Positions 1-6,223 of a stretch of DNA of 13,112 nt are shown in pieces. The position numbers were made by a program, and so were the translations under genes. Location of the stretch: contig JAFACO010000066.1 of assembly GCA_023425485.1 (NCBI GenBank), positions 1 to 13,112 on the forward strand, read 5' to 3'. The first letter of the stretch is position 1, and each line of letters opens with the position of its first letter. This DNA is from Bacillota bacterium. Its GTDB lineage: Bacteria > Bacillota > Clostridia > Lachnospirales > Lachnospiraceae. The notes below the pieces were generated by a model. That model was not told the origin of the DNA. It ran no database searches and saw only the letters and a program-made list of their open reading frames with translations.

Positions 1-1307
1 CTTCTATTACCATGTTTTTCGGTGCTCTTATCATGATGTTCTACAACAATTGGATTATGGCATTAACCGCAGTGGGGTCCAGTATCGTAGGATTTGTGCT
101 TATGATGGTAATTATGGCAAAATCACAAAATTACTTTAAAGCACAGCAAGAGGAACTAGGACGAATCAATGGACACATTGAGGAAATCTATTCCGGTCAC
201 AATGTTGTTAAGGTATATAATGGCAGCAAAGAAGCAAAGCAGGAATTTGAGAACATCAACAATAATTTGTACAAGAGTGGTTGGAAATCCCAGTTCTTAT
301 CGGGTTTGATGATGCCTCTCATGGGATTTATCGGTAACTTTGGCTATGTGGCAGTTTGTGTGGTTGGTGCAGCCCTTGCTATGAATGGAACAATATCCTT
401 TGGTGTAATCGTTGCATTTATGATTTACATTCGTTTATTTACCCAACCGCTATCACAAATAGCACAGGCTATGAATAACCTTCAAAGAACCGCAGCAGCC
501 AGTGAGCGAGTATTTGAATTCCTCGAGGAAAAGGAACTGGAAGATGAGACTGGTAAGAGCAAAGATCTTCAACAAGTAAAAGGAGAGGTGGAGTTTAAGA
601 ACGTAAAATTCGGTTATTCGCCTGACAAGCCGGTTATTCATAACTTCTCAACAAAAATCAAAGCAGGTCAAAAGGTAGCAATTGTAGGTCCCACCGGTGC
701 AGGAAAGACCACTATGGTTAATTTACTTATGAGATTCTATGATTTGGATGGAGGAGAAATCCTCATTGATGGAGTGCCTATTCATAAAATACCGAGAGAA
801 AATGTTCACGAACAGTTCAGTATGGTGCTACAGGACACCTGGCTCTTTGAAGGAACTATTAAAGAGAACATTATCTACAGTAAACCAGGTGTCACCGATG
901 AAGAAGTAAAAGCAGCCTGCAAAACGGTAGGATTACATCATTTCATCAAGGCATTGCCAATGAGATATGATACCGTGCTCAATGACAAGGCAAGCTTATC
1001 AGAGGGACAGAAGCAGTTGATTACCATAGCAAGAGCAATGATTCAGAATGCTCCGTTGTTAATTCTGGATGAAGCCACAAGCTCTGTAGACACACGTACG
1101 GAACGTATTGTACAGTCAGCAATGGATCAATTAACCGTTGGAAGGACTTCTTTTGTAATTGCACATCGTCTTTCTACCATTAAAAATGCGGATCTTATCC
1201 TAGTTATGAAGGATGGAGATATAATTGAGAGCGGTAGCCATGAGGAGTTACTTGCAGATGGTGGCTTCTACGCAGAGTTGTATAACAGCCAGTTTGAAGC
1301 AGCATAA
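1..1307 (+). CDS. ABC transporter half-exporter (permease + ATPase), 5'-truncated by window edge
   Basis: This is the C-terminal ~435 residues of a fused membrane/ATPase exporter subunit. The frame is open to the left edge (codons begin at base 3), so the Met at 12 is internal. Numbering from that Met, hydrophobic segments lie near 13-36 and 100-145, matching the last membrane helices of the type I exporter fold. The nucleotide-binding domain follows from about 190: Walker A GPTGAGKTT at 226-234, a Q-loop around VLQD, a signature LSEGQ at 329-333 (Gly to Glu against LSGGQ), Walker B LLILDE with D353/E354, and the switch His in IAHRLST at H385. The intact family is about 600 residues. The Glu-containing signature and the TSSVDTRTE stretch resemble members of heterodimeric drug or lipid exporters of Firmicutes (inference); a partner gene would then lie just left of the window. 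The substrate cannot be read from the sequence. A terminator follows. Confidence 0.95.
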   Translation, partial: SITMFFGALIMMFYNNWIMALTAVGSSIVGFVLMMVIMAKSQNYFKAQQEELGRINGHIEEIYSGHNVVKVYNGSKEAKQEFENINNNLYKSGWKSQFLSGLMMPLMGFIGNFGYVAVCVVGAALAMNGTISFGVIVAFMIYIRLFTQPLSQIAQAMNNLQRTAAASERVFEFLEEKELEDETGKSKDLQQVKGEVEFKNVKFGYSPDKPVIHNFSTKIKAGQKVAIVGPTGAGKTTMVNLLMRFYDLDGGEILIDGVPIHKIPRENVHEQFSMVLQDTWLFEGTIKENIIYSKPGVTDEEVKAACKTVGLHHFIKALPMRYDTVLNDKASLSEGQKQLITIARAMIQNAPLLILDEATSSVDTRTERIVQSAMDQLTVGRTSFVIAHRLSTIKNADLILVMKDGDIIESGSHEELLADGGFYAELYNSQFEAA

Positions 1308-1412
1308 CAGTGAACGATTGATAATAACTCGAACTAATGTATGAATTAGCCAGATATTATGGATTAGATGGATAAAAGGTTTAAAGTATTATTATACTTT
1401 CGAATTAGTATG

Positions 1413-1463
1413 AAAGAATCCAAATGTACTGTATTAAATGCAGGCTACATTTGGATTCTTTTT
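1413..1463 (+). terminator. Rho-independent terminator after the ABC exporter gene
   Basis: A perfect 16-bp inverted repeat (1413-1428 with 1446-1461; core GAATCCAAATGTA / TACATTTGGATTC) encloses a 17-nt loop and runs into TTTTT at 1459-1463. It lies 105 bp after the exporter stop codon. The stem could also serve the convergent EF-hand gene, but the T tract on that side is poorer. A smaller hairpin, AAAGTA-ttatta-TACTTT, lies just upstream at 1383-1400. Confidence 0.8.
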
Positions 1464-1489
1464 AGGTGCTATAGATAGGTTCGCTTTTT

Positions 1490-2272
1490 TTATGCAATAC
1501 TGCTTGTAGTAGAATCGCTAGGCTCATAAATATACTGTAAATTTGCTTCATAGGATGCCAGCATACGTGAGGCAACTCTTTTAAATTCTTCGGAGGTACT
1601 AAGAGAGGAAGTATTATTTGCATAACTTACAATAGTACTCTGTTGTGCTAAGATTTCCTCGGTTGTAATATTGCCATCTGAATCTGTATCATACTTAGCA
1701 AATAATGCATCTGCTGCATCTGTATCTTCAATACCAAGAGCTGATACCGCAGCCTGGTATTCCTCTGTTGAAACAATTCCATCCCCATCAGTATCAAGAT
1801 AGGAGGAGGTTTTTGCTTCTTCCGGAGGGGGTCCCATTGGACGCATTGGCTTCATAGGCTGGTTTGCCTCCATTTCAGCCAAAGTAATTTCTCCGTCTGC
1901 ATCAGTATCATATTGTTGGAAGAAATCCTCTGCACTGGTGGCATCTTTAATATCCAGCTGTGACATTAGCGTATCATATTCATCTGCTGAGAGCATACCA
2001 TCTCCATCTGCATCAATACGGGAGATATCTGAATTGACTTCAGATGCATTTGATATTGGCTTTAAGGGAGTTTGTTGCATTCTTTCTACGAGCTCTTCTA
2101 AAGTTAAGGAACTTCCATCGGTAGATGAAGTAGAAGATTCAGTAGTTTCACTTGAAAGAGCTTTGTAAGAAGTTGACGGTTTACTTTCTTCGGCGTCTGC
2201 TAATTTGTTCAACAAGCTTTTGTTAGCTTGTAGATGCAAATTACTTGAATAGGAATTGACTGAACTAATCAT
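1490..2272 (-). CDS. Four-EF-hand calcium-binding protein
   Basis: This 260-residue acidic protein has four canonical 12-residue EF-hand loops, each with the D-x-D-x-D-G-x-hydrophobic-x-x-x-E pattern: D87-E98, D122-E133, D160-E171 and D195-E206. All calcium ligand positions are kept, so real Ca2+ binding is expected. The loops form two pairs, split by a Met/Pro-rich linker (about 139-152, containing PMKPMRPMGPPP). The N-terminus (about 1-80) is rich in Ser, Thr and Glu and looks disordered. There is no signal peptide, membrane segment or cell-wall anchor, so a cytosolic sensor or buffer is most likely. The C-terminal 50 residues may form a helix (EEFKRVASRMLASYEANLQY). The start is set by AAGGAG 7 nt upstream. 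It is transcribed alone, convergent with the ABC exporter gene. The partner and pathway are unknown. Confidence 0.9.
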   Translation of the reverse strand: MISSVNSYSSNLHLQANKSLLNKLADAEESKPSTSYKALSSETTESSTSSTDGSSLTLEELVERMQQTPLKPISNASEVNSDISRIDADGDGMLSADEYDTLMSQLDIKDATSAEDFFQQYDTDADGEITLAEMEANQPMKPMRPMGPPPEEAKTSSYLDTDGDGIVSTEEYQAAVSALGIEDTDAADALFAKYDTDSDGNITTEEILAQQSTIVSYANNTSSLSTSEEFKRVASRMLASYEANLQYIYEPSDSTTSSIA

Positions 2273-2304
2273 TGTAATACTCCTTTTTTAGTGTATTTTG
2301 TACA

Positions 2305-2346
2305 TCATCCAATAGGACCTATGAGTAATGTCCGGTGTATTACCAT
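2305..2346 (-). CDS. Possible 13-codon leader ORF upstream of the EF-hand gene
   Basis: On the minus strand an ATG at 2346 opens a 13-codon frame (MVIHRTLLIGPIG) that stops at 2305, 32 nt before the EF-hand start. It is preceded by GGAGGAG at about 7 nt, as strong a ribosome binding site as any in the window. It may be a translated leader that affects EF-hand expression, or a chance or relic start site. Nothing about the peptide itself is recognisable. Confidence 0.25.
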   Translation of the reverse strand: MVIHRTLLIGPIG

Positions 2347-2454
2347 TCTATCTCCTCCATGAAATAGAACTATGAAGCTCAAAACACACGAAAGTAAGTG
2401 TAATTCTTGGCATCTAACTATCATATCGGCGCAATTTTTGATAGATTAACCAAA

Positions 2455-2482
2455 TTCACAGAATAATCACACACAATTCACA
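2455..2482 (-). promoter_or_regulatory. Tandem TTCACA hexamers at 11-bp phasing (Pho-box-like), upstream of the EF-hand gene
   Basis: Three hexamers, TTCACA (2455-2460), ATCACA (2466-2471) and TTCACA (2477-2482), start exactly 11 bp apart; the outer two sit in a longer AATTCACAGAA repeat. Direct hexamers of the TT-A/C/T-ACA kind with 5-bp spacers are how PhoP/OmpR-family response regulators bind in Firmicutes. Reading toward the EF-hand gene, a -10-like TATGAT lies at 2425-2420 with no good -35 17 bp before it, which is the layout of an activated promoter. The assignment to a regulator and to this gene is inference; nothing else was seen in 2360-2537. Confidence 0.35.
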
Positions 2483-2537
2483 GAACGCAATTTTAATTAA
2501 GATTCATGTTATTTTTGTTCTGATTTCCTAAGTATAG

Positions 2538-2804
2538 GATGCACCAATTGTTATACTGGATGAACCTACAGCAGCCCTGGACCCAATTTCTGAATTTGAG
2601 GTCTTTAACAGTTTTAATCAACTAATTTATGGTAAAACAGCCATATACATATCCCATAGGCTGTCCAGTACAAGATTTTCTGATAAGATAGCTGTTTTTC
2701 ACGATGGAACCATAACAGAGTATGGCACTCATAGTAACTTGTTGTTGAACAATTCACTTTATGCACAGATGTTCCAAACCCAAGCAAAATATTATGCTAA
2801 CTAA
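2538..2804 (+). pseudogene. 3' remnant of an ABC transporter ATPase
   Basis: This 88-codon open stretch has no start codon near its 5' end and begins right after an in-frame TAG (2535-2537). It encodes the tail of an ABC nucleotide-binding domain: Walker B and D-loop (IVILDEPTAALD), the switch His in YISHRLSS, and a C-terminal GTITEYGTHSNLL segment typical of exporter-type ATPases, ending at TAA 2802-2804. Walker A, the Q-loop and the LSGGQ signature are absent, and no frame of the preceding ~50 bases resembles them. The protein differs from the exporter at the left end (DEPTAALDP against DEATSSVDT), so it is not a copy of that gene. It is best read as what remains after deletion or rearrangement removed the 5' part. 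Confidence 0.8.
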
Positions 2805-2875
2805 TTGTGATTATAAAGACATGAGTAAATTTATAATGTACCCACAATGCCAACTGTTGTATGCATCCGCCATAA

Positions 2876-2947
2876 ACTCGTGCAGTGCATTTCTATCAGT
2901 ATGGATTTATTAAAGATTATATGGATATAATAGGTAAAGGAAAATAA
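2876..2947 (+). pseudogene. Short acetyltransferase-like (GNAT) C-terminal remnant
   Basis: After an in-frame TAA at 2873-2875, 23 codons read TRAVHFYQYGFIKDYMDI and a few more to a TAA at 2945-2947. The string RAVHFYQ-YGFIK strongly recalls the last motif of GNAT acetyltransferases (N-x-R-A-x-x-F-Y-x-K-x-G-F), with one residue missing. There is no start codon or ribosome binding site, and the rest of the domain is not visible upstream, so it would be a relic. The match is short and chance similarity remains possible. The candidate -10 of the next gene overlaps it. Confidence 0.4.
2903..2931 (+). promoter_or_regulatory. Candidate promoter of the flavodiiron gene
   Basis: A perfect TATAAT lies at 2926-2931, about 50 bp before the start codon at 2981. 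The -35 region (TGGATT or GGATTT around 2902-2908) is poor, so this is a weak or activator-dependent promoter at best. Confidence 0.3.
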
Positions 2948-2980
2948 AATCTTTGATAACAAAAGAAAGGACATATTAAA

Positions 2981-4168
2981 ATGAAAAAGCAGGTTAAGAA
3001 CAATGTGTACTGGCTAGGTAAAGTTGATTGGGAGCTTCAAAAGTTTCATGGGGATGAATATTCCACCCACAAAGGATCAGCTTATAATTCCTACTTAATA
3101 CAAGAGCAAAAAAATGTATTGATTGATACGGTTTGGGCTCCCTTTGCAGAGGAGTTTGTTGAAAACTTAGCAAAGGAAATAGAATTGGATAAAATAGATT
3201 TTATTATTATCAATCATGGAGAAGTTGACCACAGTGGTGCTCTTCCTTCCTTAATGAAACACATTCCTGATGTACCTATTTATTGTACTGCAAACGCTGT
3301 CAAGTCCTTAAAGGGCCAATACCATCAGGATTGGAACTTAAATGTAGTTAAAACTGGAGACAAAATTGATATCGGTAACGGAAAAGAACTTATTTTTGTT
3401 GAAATGGCTATGCTGCATTGGCCGGATAGTATGGCAACCTATTTGACCGGTGACAATATACTTTTCAGTAATGATGCGTTCGGACAGCATTTGGCATCCG
3501 AAAAGTTGTTTAATGACCAAGTAAATCAATGTGACCTGTTCGCAGAGGCAATTAAGTATTATGCGAACATTCTGACTCCCTTTAGTGCTATCCTAAGAAA
3601 AAAGCTGGATGAAGTAATTGCGTTAAATCTCCCCATTGAAATAATTGCCACAAGTCATGGAGTTATTTGGAGAGACAATCCGATGCAAATTGTTGAGAAA
3701 TATGTACAATGGGCTAGAGACTATCAGGAAAATCAGATTACCATCATCTATGACACTATGTGGAATGGTACAAAACTACTGGCAGAAAAGATAGCCGAAG
3801 GGATTGCATTAGCTGATTCCGACGTAGTTATTAAAATTCACAATCTTGCGAAAAGTGATGATAATGACTTGATTACGGAAGTATTTAAATCAAAGACAGT
3901 CGTTATCGGTTCACCAACGATAATGAACAGTATATTACATTCAGTTGCAGGGTTTATTCATCTTATAAAGGAACTCAAGTTTAAGGGTAAAAAAGCTGCC
4001 GCATTTGGTTGTTATGGTTGGAGTGGGGAATCCGTAAAGGTAATAAATGAATTAATGGAAGCTGCTGGTTTCCAAACCTTAAACGAAGGATATAAAAATC
4101 TATGGAATCCAGATAACGAAAGTCAAAAAGCAGCAATAGAATTTGGTAAGTCAATTGCTGAATTTTAA
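2981..4168 (+). CDS. fprA: FprA-family A-type flavoprotein (flavodiiron protein)
   Basis: This 395-residue protein has the two core domains of flavodiiron proteins, which reduce O2 to water (some also NO to N2O) and protect anaerobes. Residues 1-250 form the beta-lactamase-like diiron domain, with all ligands present: H79-x-E81-x-D83, H146 (in MLHWPDS), D165 (in SNDAFG) and H226 (in TSHG). Their spacing equals that of Moorella thermoacetica FprA with an offset of two. Residues 254-395 form the flavodoxin domain, with an FMN phosphate loop TMWNGTK (259-265), GSPT (310-313) and AFGCYGWSGE (341-350). There is no C-terminal rubredoxin or NADH-oxidoreductase fusion, so electrons must come from a separate rubredoxin or similar donor not encoded here. 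It is cytosolic and monocistronic, with AAAGGA upstream of the ATG, and ends at a bidirectional terminator. Whether O2 or NO is preferred cannot be read from sequence. Confidence 0.96.
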   Translation: MKKQVKNNVYWLGKVDWELQKFHGDEYSTHKGSAYNSYLIQEQKNVLIDTVWAPFAEEFVENLAKEIELDKIDFIIINHGEVDHSGALPSLMKHIPDVPIYCTANAVKSLKGQYHQDWNLNVVKTGDKIDIGNGKELIFVEMAMLHWPDSMATYLTGDNILFSNDAFGQHLASEKLFNDQVNQCDLFAEAIKYYANILTPFSAILRKKLDEVIALNLPIEIIATSHGVIWRDNPMQIVEKYVQWARDYQENQITIIYDTMWNGTKLLAEKIAEGIALADSDVVIKIHNLAKSDDNDLITEVFKSKTVVIGSPTIMNSILHSVAGFIHLIKELKFKGKKAAAFGCYGWSGESVKVINELMEAAGFQTLNEGYKNLWNPDNESQKAAIEFGKSIAEF

Positions 4169-4185
4169 TATAACATAAATAAATA

Positions 4186-4227
4186 GATAAAAAAATTGCC
4201 TCCAGTCTACTGAGGCAATTTTTTATC
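4186..4227. terminator. Bidirectional terminator between fprA and the coat-protein operon
   Basis: A hairpin of AAAATTGCCTC (5' arm) and GAGGCAATTTT (3' arm) is flanked by seven A and six T residues, so each strand ends in a U tract. The inverted repeat extends to GAT/ATC at its ends. It sits between two convergent stop codons (4168 and 4232) and should serve both. Confidence 0.85.
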
Positions 4228-4231
4228 ATTT

Positions 4232-4480
4232 TTATCCCTGTGATAATTGATTTTTAATCGAGGTTATTTCGTTATCTGATACCTGTTGAGCAGGTTGATA
4301 GTATCCTTTTTGTTTGGCAGCTTGATATACTTTAAACTGACGTTGTTCGTCCTGATTTCTTAGCTCCTGGAATGTTTGACGCAATTGAGGATTATCAGTT
4401 TCGGAGATAATTGCTGCATATCCGGTTAAACTGCCCTTCATCATTGATAGATAATCATTTACAATATCTTTTTCATTCAT
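4232..4480 (-). CDS. Small spore coat protein, CotF-like
   Basis: This 82-residue protein is helical and Gln-rich, and resembles the coat F family of clostridial spore coat proteins. The features are an N-terminal helix NEKDIVNDYLSMMKGSLTGY, then a NPQLRQTFQELRNQDEQRQFK segment near 30-50 and a KQKGYYQPAQQ tail. It has no signal peptide or membrane segment, so it would be made in the mother cell and laid onto the spore. It is the second gene of a two-gene operon: its GGGAGGT ribosome binding site directly abuts the TAG of the upstream gene, 15 bp before its own ATG. A sporulation sigma factor would be expected to drive the operon, but I could not identify a convincing promoter. A role in assembly versus structure is not readable. 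Confidence 0.8.
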   Translation of the reverse strand: MNEKDIVNDYLSMMKGSLTGYAAIISETDNPQLRQTFQELRNQDEQRQFKVYQAAKQKGYYQPAQQVSDNEITSIKNQLSQG

Positions 4481-4496
4481 AATAAGACTTACCTCC

Positions 4497-4682
4497 CTAC
4501 TGTAAAAATGTCATTAATTTTTGTTTGTTTTGTCTTGCGTCCTCGGCATCTGTTTTTAACATTTGGCTAATCTGGGGATCTTGACATTGCTGTGCCATAG
4601 CATCTAATTTATTTGCTATGGTTCCATGTGAACCTATTAAATGTCTTAAGTTTTGTAATTCCATTTGATTTAAATTTGTCAT
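4497..4682 (-). CDS. Small spore coat-like protein (first gene of the coat operon)
   Basis: This 61-residue, Gln- and Asn-rich, fully helical protein contains a short motif, AQQCQDPQISQMLKTDAEDARQ (about 30-51). That motif parallels the NPQLRQTFQELRNQDEQRQ segment of the neighbouring coat protein, suggesting the same helical-bundle family in a shorter form. Small proteins of this type often sit beside CotF-like genes in clostridia. The start is fixed by AAAGGAGG 7 nt upstream of the ATG. It has no export signal. Expression in the mother cell during sporulation is inferred from the family and from the downstream partner gene 16 bp away. Function beyond coat association is unknown. Confidence 0.7.
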   Translation of the reverse strand: MTNLNQMELQNLRHLIGSHGTIANKLDAMAQQCQDPQISQMLKTDAEDARQNKQKLMTFLQ

Positions 4683-4752
4683 ATGATTGCCTCCTTTCGC
4701 TCTTTTGCATTTTTATTATTTCAAATAAAGTGATTTCCTATTCTAGATTTAG

Positions 4753-4986
4753 AAAGGTTATGCTACTGAAGCAGGAAAGAAACTATAATTTTACCTATTC
4801 CATACAGTTGGAGCAAAAGAAATATACGGAGATTGCGATATAAATAATGTGAATTCATGGAGATCGCTTGAAAAATTAGGATTCAAAAGATTAAAACAAA
4901 TAGACAATGAATCTTATAAAGATGATATGGATGGCAATCCGATTTTAATTAGTATTTATTATAAAATTATGAATAACAATTGTTGA
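4753..4986 (+). pseudogene. Decayed GNAT acetyltransferase, C-terminal half
   Basis: One reading frame keeps most of a GNAT fold tail but is broken by stop codons. At 4753 it reads KGYATEAGKKL, which is the acetyl-CoA pyrophosphate-binding motif (x-x-G-x-A), then a TAA at 4786. It continues as HTVGAKEIYGDCDINNVNSW with the classical N-x-x-S-x-x-x-x-E-K-L-G-F motif (NVNSWRSLEKLGF), and ends at TGA 4984-4986. Two further in-frame TAG codons (4744 and 4750) precede the motif, and the N-terminal half is missing. The relic lies in the space upstream of the coat operon and of the next, intact GNAT. It is not a recent copy of that neighbour, since the C-terminal sequences differ. Confidence 0.8.
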
Positions 4987-5100
4987 GTTAACTTTATATA
5001 ATCAAATAAGTATACCAACGGTGAGACAAGCTTTAAATAGCAATTTAGGAACAGAATTATGTATATATTCATGATATTCTTAATAAAAGGGAGGAGTATC

Positions 5101-6048
5101 ATGGAGATAAATAAAGTTTCAGAAGCCTGTTTGGAGGCTTGTTTTGCGATAGCAAAAAAGCAATATTTAAAGGAATGTGAAAGTGTAGAGGAACTGTTCG
5201 AAGAAAATTATGAGATAGAATTGTATCATAGATTGAAGCTACACTGTACGAAAGGACACGGAATTGTTTGTTTTGATGGAGCTCAAGTGTGCGGTTATAT
5301 AATCACGGATAGGGAAATAGAAAATGATACATTTGACTATATCTCTATACCTGTTTGGGGATATGGAGTGGAACAAGTCAATAGAAGCAAAATAATGTGT
5401 TTCATGTTTCAGATTTTAGCCAGTAGGACAATGGCCATAAATAATAAGGTTCAATTTAATGTTAAAATATACGCGCATGATAAGGAAGTACTATCCTACT
5501 TTGTCCTATGTCAATTTGGGATTCTATGTACAGATGCAATTAGCAGAACTGCTAATAATATAGTAGAGATTAGCGAAATTAATTATAAAGAGTTATCAAA
5601 AAAAGATATACTTCATAGAAGAGCAGATATCCTTACACTGTATCGCAGTTTGGTCAAACATTTGCAGCAAAGTCCTATCTTTTATCCAGGTAAAGAATTT
5701 ACGGATGAGGTTTACTTACAATATATATTTAGCGATACAACCAGATTATTTGCAGCTTTTAATGAAGATGAAATAATAGGGATGATGGATGCCTCCGTGG
5801 ATAAAGAATGCTTCCTTCTAAATAATGATACTATATATAATGTTGGTGACCTATTTGTTCAGGAAGCATATCGAGGTAAAAAGATTGCGCAGTCACTTCT
5901 AGAATACGTAAGAAGTACGCTGTTTGAGGAAGGGGTTAAAAAACTGTGGGTAGAACATGGTACCGCAAATCCCAATGCAACTGGTTTTTGGGATAAATAT
6001 TTCAAAAATTATACCTATACATTAGTTAGAGATATTATGAGTTCTTAA
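5101..6048 (+). CDS. Two-domain GNAT family N-acetyltransferase
   Basis: A 315-residue protein whose C-terminal part (about 190-315) is a recognisable GNAT domain: a beta strand IYNVGDLFVQEAYRG leads into the acetyl-CoA loop R258-G-K-K-I-A263, then a helix QSLLEYVRSTLFEEG and a terminal strand VKKLWVEHGTANPNATGFWDKYF. The N-terminal ~180 residues have a similar strand/helix layout but lack a clear acetyl-CoA loop, as in tandem-GNAT proteins where only one half is catalytic. The start at 5101 is chosen because GGGAGGAG lies just upstream; in-frame ATGs at 5059 and 5071 have no such site. It is cytosolic, monocistronic and followed by a terminator. The acceptor substrate (amine, peptide or antibiotic) cannot be inferred. 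Confidence 0.88.
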   Translation: MEINKVSEACLEACFAIAKKQYLKECESVEELFEENYEIELYHRLKLHCTKGHGIVCFDGAQVCGYIITDREIENDTFDYISIPVWGYGVEQVNRSKIMCFMFQILASRTMAINNKVQFNVKIYAHDKEVLSYFVLCQFGILCTDAISRTANNIVEISEINYKELSKKDILHRRADILTLYRSLVKHLQQSPIFYPGKEFTDEVYLQYIFSDTTRLFAAFNEDEIIGMMDASVDKECFLLNNDTIYNVGDLFVQEAYRGKKIAQSLLEYVRSTLFEEGVKKLWVEHGTANPNATGFWDKYFKNYTYTLVRDIMSS

Positions 6049-6065
6049 AATTATATTTGATGAAA

Positions 6066-6101
6066 TTTCCGGAGCATGCTTGCATGTATCCGGAAGTTTT
6101 T
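6066..6101 (+). terminator. Rho-independent terminator after the two-domain GNAT gene
   Basis: The outer stem TTCCGGA (6067-6073) / TCCGGAA (6089-6095) encloses an inner CATGC-tt-GCATG stem and is followed by GTTTTT. It begins about 20 bp after the stop codon. Confidence 0.85.
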
Positions 6102-6150
6102 ATGGTTAGTTAATTAGCAGGACCTAATAACGTGAGGGATTTTTAGTTCT

Positions 6151-6180
6151 TAAGTTTAAGCTAGTAAAGATTAAGTTTAG
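6151..6180 (+). promoter_or_regulatory. Direct-repeat pair matching the LytTR-regulator binding consensus
   Basis: TAAGTTTAA (6151-6159) and TAAGTTTAG (6172-6180) are 9-bp direct repeats separated by exactly 12 bp; each is preceded by T and the shared core is TTAAGTTTA. The published LytTR site is [TA][AC][CA]GTTN[AG][TG] in pairs with a 12-13 bp spacer. The second copy fits at all nine positions and the first at eight. A LytTR response regulator is encoded 460 bp downstream, so autoregulation or control of a nearby transcript is likely. Binding itself is inference. Confidence 0.5.
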
Positions 6181-6190
6181 GTGGTATGCA

Positions 6191-6222
6191 TTGACGGATA
6201 ACCGTGAATGCCTTAATTTAGT
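6191..6222 (+). promoter_or_regulatory. Candidate LytTR-dependent promoter with overlapping palindrome
   Basis: TTGACG (6191-6196, five of six to the -35 consensus) starts 11 bp after the second LytTR-like box. The -10 is poor: TAATTT at 17 bp (6214-6219) or TTTAGT at 20 bp. This is consistent with activator dependence. The -35 lies inside an imperfect palindrome, GCATTGACGG (6188-6197) and CCGTGAATGC (6202-6211), with one mismatch around ATAA. The palindrome could be an operator or an RNA hairpin. Confidence 0.3.
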
Positions 6223-6223
6223 C

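Noticed and set aside
4613..4843. 76-codon plus-strand open frame
   Set aside because: Antisense to the first coat gene and out of frame with the GNAT remnant that gives the better explanation of 4753-4843; no ribosome binding site.
5059..5100. Upstream in-frame start at 5059 for the two-domain GNAT
   Set aside because: No ribosome binding site there, whereas GGGAGGAG precedes the ATG at 5101; the extra residues do not resemble a GNAT N-terminus.
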